Shown: positions 48,215-57,045 of the stretch, in pieces
Numbering within the stretch: the first letter of the stretch is position 1
How the letters are laid out: each line of letters begins with the position of its first letter
Assembly: GCF_022647885.1 (NCBI RefSeq)
Contig: NZ_JALCLM010000001.1
Location: 1,116,001-1,180,000, forward strand
Length of the DNA: 64,000 bases
Reading direction: 5' to 3'
Source: Bifidobacterium sp.
GTDB taxonomy: Bacteria > Actinomycetota > Actinomycetes > Actinomycetales > Bifidobacteriaceae
Position numbers and translations under genes: made by a program
Notes under the pieces: generated by a model
Databases searched by the model: none
What the model saw: the letters and a program-made list of their open reading frames with translations, nothing else
What the model was told of the DNA's origin: nothing

Positions 48215-49166
48215 TCTTTCCCCCGAGATTCAGCATCTTGGGTGTGAGCAGATGATTGCGTCCTGAGCGTGTGAGGCTCGAAGAAATAATCCTGATAAAT
48301 TCGCCAAACATCAGCTCACTCGAAGCGCAATGCAGCAGCGTTGAACCTGCATGGTCGAGTTCTTGCCGTAGAGCCGCAGTTGCGAATCCACGATGTGTTT
48401 GAACTGCCGTAACCACATCTGGTTGAGATAGAAAAGCAGGTACGCGACGACCGTCGCGCGCATTAATCACATGTCGGTATCCCGAGGGCCTGCTGAAAGG
48501 ATTAATAGTTGCAATATCGACAACAACAATCGGATGGCTCTGTGCTAATCGTTTAATAGCGTGTAATTGCTGGTCTCCAAGAGCAGTTTCGTCTGTGGCC
48601 AGCACTACTAGAGCATTGCGGTCCTTTATGGTGTTGGCATAGTCCAAAAGAGCGTCAATGTGCCGGGGATGCTTCATCTGAGAATTAAGCGAGTTGTCAA
48701 GACGATGCTCGAATTCGGTGAAACCTCCGCTGAATTGCATTCGGGTAATGCTGACAGCATCTGCCAGTACTAGAGAAATATCATCAGAGCGTCGCAAACA
48801 TAATGCTGCGAACATCGCCAATGCGTTAGCTGCTACATCAATGGCACGTTCTCCGCCAACACAGCTACCACTCATTTCACGACCAACATCAAGAAGCATC
48901 CACACTCTGCTGGTGGTCAGACGCTCGCGTTGAGCAATCATCGGACGACCAGCACGGGCGCTGCTCTTCCAATCAATGAAGCGAGCTTCATCGCCTGACT
49001 CGTAGGCACGAATATCCATCGTGTCTCCCGTGCCACCTAAGCGGTGAGAAAGATGCTCCCCTTCTAACACTCCTAGAGCTTTGCGTACTGTGGGTAAGGA
49101 GAGCTTGATGCCAAGGGCTTCGATTTTTCTGCGAACCGGATCCCTTGAATCTTGAGCTGAACTCAT
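48207..49166 (-). CDS. DUF58 domain-containing protein
   Basis: A 319-residue DUF58 protein. The family signature is visible at about residues 40-80: GTGDTMDIRAYESGDEARFIDWKSSAR (split here), followed by a VWA-like segment WMLLDVGREMSG and VVLATDETALGD. Unlike many DUF58 proteins it has no N-terminal membrane helices and is probably cytoplasmic. DUF58 genes are regular partners of MoxR ATPases. It overlaps moxR by ATGA. Confidence 0.9.
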   Translation of the reverse strand: MSSAQDSRDPVRRKIEALGIKLSLPTVRKALGVLEGEHLSHRLGGTGDTMDIRAYESGDEARFIDWKSSARAGRPMIAQRERLTTSRVWMLLDVGREMSGSCVGGERAIDVAANALAMFAALCLRRSDDISLVLADAVSITRMQFSGGFTEFEHRLDNSLNSQMKHPRHIDALLDYANTIKDRNALVVLATDETALGDQQLHAIKRLAQSHPIVVVDIATINPFSRPSGYRHVINARDGRRVPAFLSQPDVVTAVQTHRGFATAALRQELDHAGSTLLHCASSELMFGEFIRIISSSLTRSGRNHLLTPKMLNLGGKNE

Positions 49167-50236
49167 GGTACGGGCACCGCCTGAAGCATAGAATCGATGA
49201 CTTGATCGCTGGAAACATCGTCGGCCAGAGCTTCAAAGGTCAACAGAATGCGGTGGCGAAGTACCTCATGTGCAAAGAGCTTGACATCCTCGGGTACAAC
49301 GTAGTCACGTCCGGCAATCAAGGCATTGGCTTGCGCGATACGTACTAATGCAATCGATGCACGTGGGCTCGCGCCTAGACGCACCAGACTAGACAAACCT
49401 TGTATTGGGTGTTTTCCAGCGCCACGACTCGTGGCGACTAAATCTACTGCATACTCGACAATAGAGTCCGAAATATGAACTCTTCTCGAAGCAGATCTGA
49501 GGAATTCAACATCAGCTATGGAAATAATATCGTCTTGTCCTAGGCGTTGATATTCAGGGGTATCAGAGCCACGTTCAGCCAGCAGATGGAGCATACGTTG
49601 CTCTTCATCAGCTGTGGGGTACGTCATTTGTGACTTCATCATGAAGCGGTCCATCTGAGCTTCAGGAAGATTATACGTGCCCTCTTCTTCGATAGGGTTT
49701 TGTGTAGCAATTACCATAAAAGGCTTAGGCAGTGTAATGCGTTCACCGCCGATAGTGGTGTTGCCTTCGGACATAGCTTCAAGCATCGCTGACTGTGTTT
49801 TGGCGTTAGAGCGGTTGATTTCATCCAACAACACGAAATTTGCGTGAATGGGACCGATGATTGTGGTGAATTTCTGTGCAGAGAAATCAAAGACCTGAGT
49901 GCCAACCAAATCTGATGGCATTAAGTCGGGTGTGCACTGCACGCGTTTGAAACTGCCAGAAACTGATGTTGCTAGAGTCTGCGCGGCTGTTGTCTTGGCC
50001 AGTCCAGGGACAGATTCGATCAAAATGTGGCCCGCGGCAATCAAGGTGACAATGAGCGAATCGCGTAGATTGTCTTGCCCCACAAGCGTGCGTGCGAAGC
50101 GTGTGCGGATTTTACCTACTAAATCGCGGGTTCTGTCCAAATCTGCACGGCTGAGCGGACTCTTCTGCCCTGGTTCAGGTGAAGGCAGCTTCGGTTGTGA
50201 AATACTGTTCTGCGGTTGCACTGGGAATAAAGCCAT
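49163..50236 (-). CDS. MoxR-family AAA ATPase
   Basis: A 357-residue MoxR ATPase. It has Walker A VPGLAKTTAAQTLA, Walker B FVLLDEINRSNAKTQSAML, sensor ATQNPIEEEGTYNLPEAQMDRF and a C-terminal lid. MoxR proteins act as chaperones that mature metal-binding or VWA-containing complexes. It is the first gene of a six-gene overlapping minus-strand operon, so stoichiometric coupling is likely. ATG 50236 is preferred over GTG 50245; neither has an obvious ribosome-binding site. The about 35-residue Pro/Ser-rich N-terminus is variable. Confidence 0.93.
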   Translation of the reverse strand: MALFPVQPQNSISQPKLPSPEPGQKSPLSRADLDRTRDLVGKIRTRFARTLVGQDNLRDSLIVTLIAAGHILIESVPGLAKTTAAQTLATSVSGSFKRVQCTPDLMPSDLVGTQVFDFSAQKFTTIIGPIHANFVLLDEINRSNAKTQSAMLEAMSEGNTTIGGERITLPKPFMVIATQNPIEEEGTYNLPEAQMDRFMMKSQMTYPTADEEQRMLHLLAERGSDTPEYQRLGQDDIISIADVEFLRSASRRVHISDSIVEYAVDLVATSRGAGKHPIQGLSSLVRLGASPRASIALVRIAQANALIAGRDYVVPEDVKLFAHEVLRHRILLTFEALADDVSSDQVIDSMLQAVPVP

Positions 50237-50292
50237 AGACAACACTGTAACTGCTGTTTCTGACCACTGACTAATTTATGCTATTGGGTCCC

Positions 50293-51006
50293 TTAACGCA
50301 GACTCCAATCAACAGGTTCTGCTCCTTGTGCCACTAGTGCAGCGTTTGCTTGTGAAAAAGGGTGCGAACCGAAAAAACCATAGCGTGCGGACAGCGGGCT
50401 CGGATGAGCAGAGGTGATGATTGTAGCGTTCGTCAGTAAAGGAGCGATACTCTGGGCTTGCCGTCCCCAGAGAATTGCAACTAAGGGTTTGATATGACCA
50501 TGTTCATCCGTGCGGTTATTGAGTGCGGTAATAGCTGCATCAGTGATGTGTTCCCAGCCTTTGCCTCGATGACTTCCAGGCGCTCCGACTGCCACGGTGA
50601 GACATCTGTTGAGTAACATCACCCCCTGTTTTGTCCAAGGAGTGAGATCGCCGTTGGTTGGTTGAGGTACGTGTACATCGTCAACAAGCTCTTTGTAGAT
50701 ATTCCGCAGACTTCCAGGAAGGGGCTTTACCGCTGGGTCAACACAAAAGCTGAGTCCAACTGGATGTCCTGGTGTGGGGTAAGGGTCTTGGCCGACAATT
50801 AATACTTTGATGTCGTCAAAAGGAATGGTAAACGCTCTTAAAATATTTTTGCTGGCAGGAAGATATTGCCTACCTTGTGCATGTTCCTCTCGTAAGAAAG
50901 ATCCCATGCGGTGAATATCATCTTCGACTCCACTTAAGGCTTGCGCCCAACCTGCATCAACGAGTTCAGAAAGTGCTTTGGGATGGGTGCCATTGGTCTC
51001 TGTCAT
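50293..51006 (-). CDS. ung: Uracil-DNA glycosylase
   Basis: A family 1 uracil-DNA glycosylase of about 237 residues that removes uracil from DNA in base excision repair. [16 protein letters not shown] holds the catalytic Asp water-activating motif, LLNRCLTV the uracil-binding Asn, and [18 protein letters not shown] the DNA-intercalation loop with catalytic His. ATG 51006 with GTGGAAAG upstream is preferred over the longer frame at 51015. It is separated from moxR by 56 bp and divergent from the LytR_C gene. Confidence 0.96.
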   Translation of the reverse strand: MTETNGTHPKALSELVDAGWAQALSGVEDDIHRMGSFLREEHAQGRQYLPASKNILRAFTIPFDDIKVLIVGQDPYPTPGHPVGLSFCVDPAVKPLPGSLRNIYKELVDDVHVPQPTNGDLTPWTKQGVMLLNRCLTVAVGAPGSHRGKGWEHITDAAITALNNRTDEHGHIKPLVAILWGRQAQSIAPLLTNATIITSAHPSPLSARYGFFGSHPFSQANAALVAQGAEPVDWSLR

Positions 51007-51135
51007 GCTTTCCACAGTAGTATGTGCGTAGGAATGTAGTGAGTATGGGCAGTGTGCGCATCTGTATGTGAGTTGTATGTGAGTAGTTGACCTGATATCC
51101 CATTACACTCATGTGTAGCCGAATGAGGAGATTTA

Positions 51136-51810
51136 ATGACACAACAGCGCAACGCGGGCGACGCACACGAAACGTATACGCCTGACGAATTTGATAATCC
51201 TCCAGCAGGACCAGTCGGTGTTCATAGGGGACCGCGCTCACTAGCTGTTAGGGTAGTGCCCTACATAGTGGTTCTCGTCGTTGCAGTGCTGCTGGGTTTT
51301 GCGGCTTGGTTGATGTTCTCAGGAAGCCTCAACAATATCCGCTTCCCGTGGACTGCATCGCAGAGTTCGCAAACATCGAGCACTTCAGCGAGCGCGAGTG
51401 ATTCATCTAGCAGTGCCACTGCATCAGATTCGTCCTCAGCAAGCGACTCCACAAGTTCGTCAGCTGCTGCTTCCTCAGCTGCATCTTCTAGCAGTGCAAG
51501 TTCGTCACCTTCGACTTCAACCTCAACGACTGCTTCTCAAACTGTTAACAAAGCGACCAGTGTAAGGGTTATCAACGGCACTGGTACTAGCGGTTATGCT
51601 GCTACTAAAAAAGCAGTGTTGACACAGGCAGGCTACAGCAATGTGGTTGCTGACAATCCCACGGGGACTTTACCGTCGGCGAGTGTGGTGTGGTATCAAA
51701 ACGAGACCGATAAAGCTACAGCAGAGAATATAGCCAGCACTTTGGGAATTTCGACAGTTTCACAAATATCGAATATCTCTGCACCAGTCGTCGTAGTTTT
51801 GATGAATTAG
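51136..51810 (+). CDS. LytR C-terminal domain membrane protein
   Basis: A 224-residue protein. Residues 1-35 are cytoplasmic, one transmembrane helix spans about 38-62, a Ser/Thr/Ala low-complexity linker of about 65 residues follows, and a LytR_C domain covers about 135-224 (VRVINGTGTSGYAATKKAVLTQAGY, VWYQNETDKATAENIAS). This domain normally follows LCP (LytR-CpsA-Psr) domains; here it stands alone on a membrane anchor, as in many Actinobacteria, and probably sits near the cell wall. GAGGAG precedes the ATG. The cold-shock gene follows after 112 bp. Confidence 0.85.
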   Translation: MTQQRNAGDAHETYTPDEFDNPPAGPVGVHRGPRSLAVRVVPYIVVLVVAVLLGFAAWLMFSGSLNNIRFPWTASQSSQTSSTSASASDSSSSATASDSSSASDSTSSSAAASSAASSSSASSSPSTSTSTTASQTVNKATSVRVINGTGTSGYAATKKAVLTQAGYSNVVADNPTGTLPSASVVWYQNETDKATAENIASTLGISTVSQISNISAPVVVVLMN

Positions 51811-51922
51811 TGTTTTTTCGGCGTTTCCTGTTAAATCTCGCTTACAATGATTAAGCCGACCGGTAAGAAGCGGTGAGTTTCGCCTCTGCCGTGAAGCGGC
51901 ACATTTTCTAAGGAAGTTAGTT

Positions 51923-52126
51923 ATGGCACAAGGCACTGTGAAATTCTTCAGCGCTGGCAAGGGTTATGGTTTCATCAACCCCGATGACGGTGGCGAGGAC
52001 GTATTCGTTCACTTCTCCGCTATCCAGTCAGATGGATTCAAATCTCTTGATGAGGGCGATAAGGTCGAGTACGAGGTAGAGCAAGGGGCCAAGGGTCTCC
52101 AAGCAACAAAGGTCTCCAAGATCTGA
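51923..52126 (+). CDS. csp: Cold-shock protein
   Basis: A 67-residue single cold-shock domain, an OB-fold RNA/DNA chaperone. RNP1 is KGYGFI and RNP2 VFVHF. It starts MAQGTVKFF, slightly unlike the common M-x-x-GTVKWF (Trp replaced by Phe). AAGGAAG precedes the ATG. The about 80-nt leader has small hairpins (for example GCCG-TGAAG-CGGC near 51888) and a possible -10 TACAAT at 51843-51848. It ends with an intrinsic terminator at 52151. Confidence 0.95.
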   Translation: MAQGTVKFFSAGKGYGFINPDDGGEDVFVHFSAIQSDGFKSLDEGDKVEYEVEQGAKGLQATKVSKI

Positions 52127-52150
52127 GATTCCTCGGGCATCGTCCTGATC

Positions 52151-52181
52151 AAGGCTTCGGGCATAGTCCGGGGCCTTTTTT
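52151..52181 (+). terminator. Intrinsic terminator of csp
   Basis: AAGGCTTCGG (52151-52160) pairs with CCGGGGCCTT (52168-52177) using two G-U pairs, and a TTTTTT run follows. Confidence 0.9.
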
Positions 52182-52194
52182 CATGCCCATTGTC

Positions 52195-52304
52195 AAGTTC
52201 TAACCGTGCACGTTTGAACTGTGAAGGTTGTAACTGTGCATATTTTTTGAAGAGTGTAGGTTTCAAACTGTCGAGATTTGAACTGTAAAGATTTGAACGA
52301 CTGG
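52195..52304. repeat. Tandem array of degenerate 15-bp units
   Basis: About seven units of 13-18 bp, for example TCTAACCGTGCACGTT, TGAACTGTGAAGGTT, GTAACTGTGCATATT, TCAAACTGTCGAGATT and TGAACTGTAAAGATT. The consensus is xxAAC(C/T)GTGcnGnTT. The first unit matches the minus-strand reading of the array at 28684-28753 (TAACCGTGCTGTT). It directly follows the csp terminator and precedes the fourth 115-bp element. No coding content is seen. Confidence 0.7.
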
Positions 52305-52383
52305 TTCTGGGCTGTCAAGCGCATTGCAACGGTGCAATATGTCGCATTTGGGGTCGAATTCATAGCTTAAGAGCCTTAATAGT

Positions 52384-52498
52384 CGTTTGTGTAGGGATTT
52401 TTGGTGATACACGCAGTAGAAGCAATATGAAAACGCCTGAATTGCAGGCAAAAGCAAATTTATTAAAACAGATACCCCGATTAATCCCTACACAAACG
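52384..52498 (+). repeat. 115-bp intergenic element with inverted ends, copy 4
   Basis: CGTTTGTGTAGGGATT (52384-52399) and its complement (52483-52498) form perfect 16-bp inverted ends. The centre contains ATGAAAACGCCTGAATTGC with a small GCCTG/CAGGC hairpin and aligns with the other three copies. It lies between the csp repeat array and the groEL control region. Confidence 0.85.
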
Positions 52499-52681
52499 CA
52501 GCTTTCTCTCTGTATTAGGGGATTTTCGTCCACAGTAATGTCGCATTCCCGTGTTGTGGAGACTGCGTATCAAGTATTGCGTCGTAGTGAATGCAAATTT
52601 TGATTCAAAAGTTCATTGGGGATCTCCAAGCGGGTGCGGAAGATTATTTTTCGCTCGGAATGATGTTCGCAGCACGCGAAG

Positions 52682-52708
52682 TTGGCACTCGAGCCGGCAG
52701 AGTGCTAA
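52682..52708 (+). promoter_or_regulatory. CIRCE operator 1 upstream of groEL
   Basis: TTGGCACTC-N9-GAGTGCTAA differs from the CIRCE consensus (TTAGCACTC-N9-GAGTGCTAA) by one base. CIRCE is the HrcA heat-shock repressor site. The element may itself overlap the promoter, with TTGGCA as -35 and TAATCT (52706-52711) as -10. Confidence 0.93.
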
Positions 52709-52716
52709 TCTCACTG

Positions 52717-52743
52717 TTAGCACTCAAGGAGTGAGAGTGATAA
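52717..52743 (+). promoter_or_regulatory. CIRCE operator 2 upstream of groEL
   Basis: TTAGCACTC-N9-GAGTGATAA, again one mismatch to consensus, begins eight bases after operator 1 and ends 74 bp before the groEL start. The two operators are in tandem, centre to centre 35 bp apart. Confidence 0.93.
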
Positions 52744-52775
52744 TCAGGCAGCTGACGGTTTGGTTATTCTTTTGA

Positions 52776-54434
<1,659 letters not shown>

Positions 54435-54475
54435 TTTGCAGTATTGATTCGCTTTACGCGTATCAGTCGTAGATT

Positions 54476-54514
54476 ACAGTGCGGCATCCCAGAAGGGGTG
54501 CCGCACTGTTTGTA
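54476..54514 (+). terminator. Intrinsic terminator of groEL
   Basis: ACAGTGCGGCATCCC (54476-54490) pairs with GGGGTGCCGCACTGT (54495-54509) with one G-U, loop AGAA, then TTTGTATT. Confidence 0.93.
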
Positions 54515-54618
54515 TTACAAGCTTCATTGTTATACCCGTTGTGCATGGCTGTACTGTTGCTTCGATAATGTGACAACTAGACACACCACTGGTGCATAGT
54601 TATGACGCCAAGTATCTA

Positions 54619-54909
54619 CTAATTCACGAACAACATTGTCGCTTGACTCTCTGCTTCCTCGTAGAGCGATGATGCCTGTGTGAGGGCGCGTTGGATAGCT
54701 TCGAGAGATTGTTCCATCTGAATTTGCGCGTTTCTCCACTGTTGCGAGATTTGGGTGAATTGCGTGGCTGCAGAACCGGTCCAAATGCCTTCAAGCCCTT
54801 GTAAATTGCCATACATGCCATGTACAGAATCACGTATCGCCTCAATGGAATGCTGCACTGCTGCACTTGAGGTCCTGATTTGTTCTGAATCAACTTGAAA
54901 ATTAGTCAT
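54619..54909 (-). CDS. WXG100 family (ESAT-6-like) protein
   Basis: A 96-residue helical-hairpin protein with the turn motif IWTGSAATQF, i.e. W-x-G, near residue 43-45, flanked by two amphipathic helices. The C-terminus carries LYEEAES, matching the YxxxD/E type VII secretion signal. AAGGATG precedes ATG 54909. It is a probable secreted homodimer. No ESX/EccC-type gene lies in the window; a second WXG-like gene with a lipase is at 43.1-44.9 kb. It is divergent from the TPM-domain gene. Confidence 0.9.
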   Translation of the reverse strand: MTNFQVDSEQIRTSSAAVQHSIEAIRDSVHGMYGNLQGLEGIWTGSAATQFTQISQQWRNAQIQMEQSLEAIQRALTQASSLYEEAESQATMLFVN

Positions 54910-55073
54910 TGTTACATCCTTATTGTTGTTATGTTATAAAATGCTGAACTCATATAATTCAGCCACGATGCTGAGGCAACCGCTAAGGTGGAGAATATGG
55001 CACGTTGGGATTCTTTACACAGAGCGACCGTTACTGTGGACGAATGTGCCACTGAATCATCTAAGGGGGATTA

Positions 55074-56150
55074 ATGGAGGACGAGCGCAGCTGTGTCGGA
55101 GCGGTATCTCGATTGCTTCATAAACAACAAAGCCGTATGTCACACAGCTCTTTGTTAGCTGTCGTACTCTTGATGTTGTTCCTCATCACTTCGTTTACAG
55201 CACTACAAGCACCGTTAGCCGTTGCAGATGAGAGTCCTTCAGCAAGTACTTCAACAACTAGCTCTGCTACGCCGTCAGCATCAGCTTCACAGAGTGCCAG
55301 TACTGGTGGCATGACAGTCACTGATTCCATCACTGATACACAGAATCTGCTCGGTTCCCAGGCAAGTCTGGTGAACGACACCATTGTCAAGACAAAAAGT
55401 GAGACTGGCGTAACAGTACGGTTACTGTATTTGTCCACATTTTCTGGCAACAGTAATCCCGAAAAATGGACTAGTGCAGTGTTAGAGTCGACTGATCCTC
55501 CCGCTAACACCGTGTTGTTGGCTGTTGCCTCGCAAGATGGGAATTTGGTAGTTGCTGTTTCAGGGAATTCTGACGACTGGCTCAAACAACAATCAACTGT
55601 GGACGAATTGTCGGATGCTGCGTGGAAGCCGATTACAGAGGGTGATACGCCAGATTGGGCAAAATCTGCGATTAATATGATGTCGTCAATTACTCAGATT
55701 GAACAGACTTCGACAACCACCACGACACAGCATGTTGGTATTTCGGTGTTTATAGCGGTTCTCGTACTCTTACTTATCGCGGCAGTAGTTATGTTCGTAT
55801 TCCATCAGCGTAAGAAGAAACTGGGTAATAACACCTCACGTGCTGATCGTCATACCCGACATCAGCGTGAAAGACATGAAGCCGCCACATCGCAAGATCA
55901 AGAGCATTCAAGTGATGAACAAAGCTCACGGAGACAATCATCCCGAAGGTCAATGGCAACAAAACGCACTCGCAAAGGGCATAATAACCGCAGAGCTACT
56001 CGACGTTCGGATCACGAGAGCCTTGTTGACGATGCTTCCTCACAACAGCATCAAGCCTCTACGCATCCAGATTCTGATTCTTCAAGCGAAGATCATCAAG
56101 AACAGTCTGAGACGACCAGTAGGGCAAAAACTAGGAAAACTCATAGGTAA
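55074..56150 (+). CDS. TPM-domain membrane protein, tail cut by an in-frame stop
   Basis: A 358-residue exported protein. The signal/anchor helix is at about 25-50 (a VVLLMLFLITSFTAL segment), then a Ser-rich linker, a TPM domain (about 80-210, with TGVTVRLLYLSTFSG and NTVLLAVAS), a transmembrane helix (about 222-245) and a Lys/Arg/Ser/Gln-rich cytoplasmic tail. TPM domains bind metals and act in photosystem repair or envelope stress in other organisms. AAGGGGGA precedes the ATG. Translation stops at TAA 56148, but the same frame continues with similar composition to 56282, suggesting a recent nonsense mutation. The two-component genes follow. Confidence 0.8.
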   Translation: MEDERSCVGAVSRLLHKQQSRMSHSSLLAVVLLMLFLITSFTALQAPLAVADESPSASTSTTSSATPSASASQSASTGGMTVTDSITDTQNLLGSQASLVNDTIVKTKSETGVTVRLLYLSTFSGNSNPEKWTSAVLESTDPPANTVLLAVASQDGNLVVAVSGNSDDWLKQQSTVDELSDAAWKPITEGDTPDWAKSAINMMSSITQIEQTSTTTTTQHVGISVFIAVLVLLLIAAVVMFVFHQRKKKLGNNTSRADRHTRHQRERHEAATSQDQEHSSDEQSSRRQSSRRSMATKRTRKGHNNRRATRRSDHESLVDDASSQQHQASTHPDSDSSSEDHQEQSETTSRAKTRKTHR

Positions 56151-56282
56151 AGGCGTCAATATCTCATTCATCGAAATGAGCGAAGTGCTGATTCTAGTGA
56201 TGAACACAGTATCCAAGAAGAGCGAGAGCCAAAAAATTCCAACAACAATTCAGATGGTATTCAGGAAACCTCCAGCCAATAG
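56151..56282 (+). pseudogene. In-frame continuation of the TPM protein tail after a stop
   Basis: After TAA 56148-56150 the same reading frame stays open for 43 codons to TAG 56280-56282 and encodes a hydrophilic Arg/Glu/Ser/Asn-rich stretch (for example NERSADSSDEHS), indistinguishable in style from the tail before the stop. It ends 16 bp before the response regulator, a normal operon spacing, whereas the TAA leaves 148 bp. This points to a truncated tail, a sequencing error or read-through. Confidence 0.55.
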
Positions 56283-56298
56283 CGTCAAGCTATAAGAC

Positions 56299-57045
56299 AT
56301 GACTAAGCAAATAGAAGCATCGATTGTAGTTGTGGATGATGAGCCATCAATTCGAGAATTGTTGGTTGCTTCCTTGCATTTCTCAGGATTTGAGGTCAAT
56401 GCTGCCGCGTCGGGTTCCCAGGCCATTGAAGTAATTGAAAAAGTGCAGCCAGACCTCATCGTGTTAGATGTGATGCTCCCAGACATCGATGGTTTCACTG
56501 TCACGCGCCGTATCCGTCAGGAGGGTATCGACGCACCCGTACTATTTCTCACCGCTAGAGATGATACCCAGGATAAAGTTATGGGTTTGACTGTTGGTGG
56601 CGATGATTATGTGACTAAGCCATTCAGCCTTGAAGAGGTGGTGGCTCGTATTAGAGCAATACTGCGTAGAACGCGTGAGCAGGTTGAAGATGACCCAATT
56701 ATTCGTGTTGGTGACCTTGAGATTAATGAGGATTCACATGACGTTTCACGTTCCGGACAACCTATAGATCTAAGTCCAACCGAATACAAATTGCTTCGTT
56801 ACCTCATGGATAATGAGGGACGCGTATTGAGTAAAGCTCAAATTCTTGATCATGTTTGGCAATATGATTGGGGTGGCGATGCGGCCATAGTGGAATCATA
56901 TATTTCCTATTTGCGTAAGAAAGTTGACGGCATAGAAACCACAGATGGACAAGGTGCTAGCCATAAGGTTGTGCCTCTGATCCAAACCAAACGTGGTATT
57001 GGTTACATGATTCGTGAGCCAAAGACTGTCTCGGGCGTACAGTGA
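56299..57045 (+). CDS. OmpR-family response regulator
   Basis: A 248-residue two-component regulator. The receiver domain has the acidic pair VVVDDEPS, the phospho-acceptor Asp57 in LIVLDVMLPD, Thr in LFLTARDD and Lys in YVTKPF. A winged-helix DNA-binding domain follows (SPTEYKLLRYLMDNEGRVLSK, YISYLRKKVD, TKRGIGYMI). It resembles actinobacterial PhoP/TcrA-type regulators. No ribosome-binding site is evident, so translation may depend on the upstream gene. It overlaps the kinase start (GTGA). Confidence 0.94.
   Translation: MTKQIEASIVVVDDEPSIRELLVASLHFSGFEVNAAASGSQAIEVIEKVQPDLIVLDVMLPDIDGFTVTRRIRQEGIDAPVLFLTARDDTQDKVMGLTVGGDDYVTKPFSLEEVVARIRAILRRTREQVEDDPIIRVGDLEINEDSHDVSRSGQPIDLSPTEYKLLRYLMDNEGRVLSKAQILDHVWQYDWGGDAAIVESYISYLRKKVDGIETTDGQGASHKVVPLIQTKRGIGYMIREPKTVSGVQ

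Noticed and set aside
55840-56295. 151-codon frame overlapping the 3' end of the TPM gene
   Set aside because: It is in another frame, and its composition is a by-product of the Ser/Arg tail; the in-frame continuation explains the region better.
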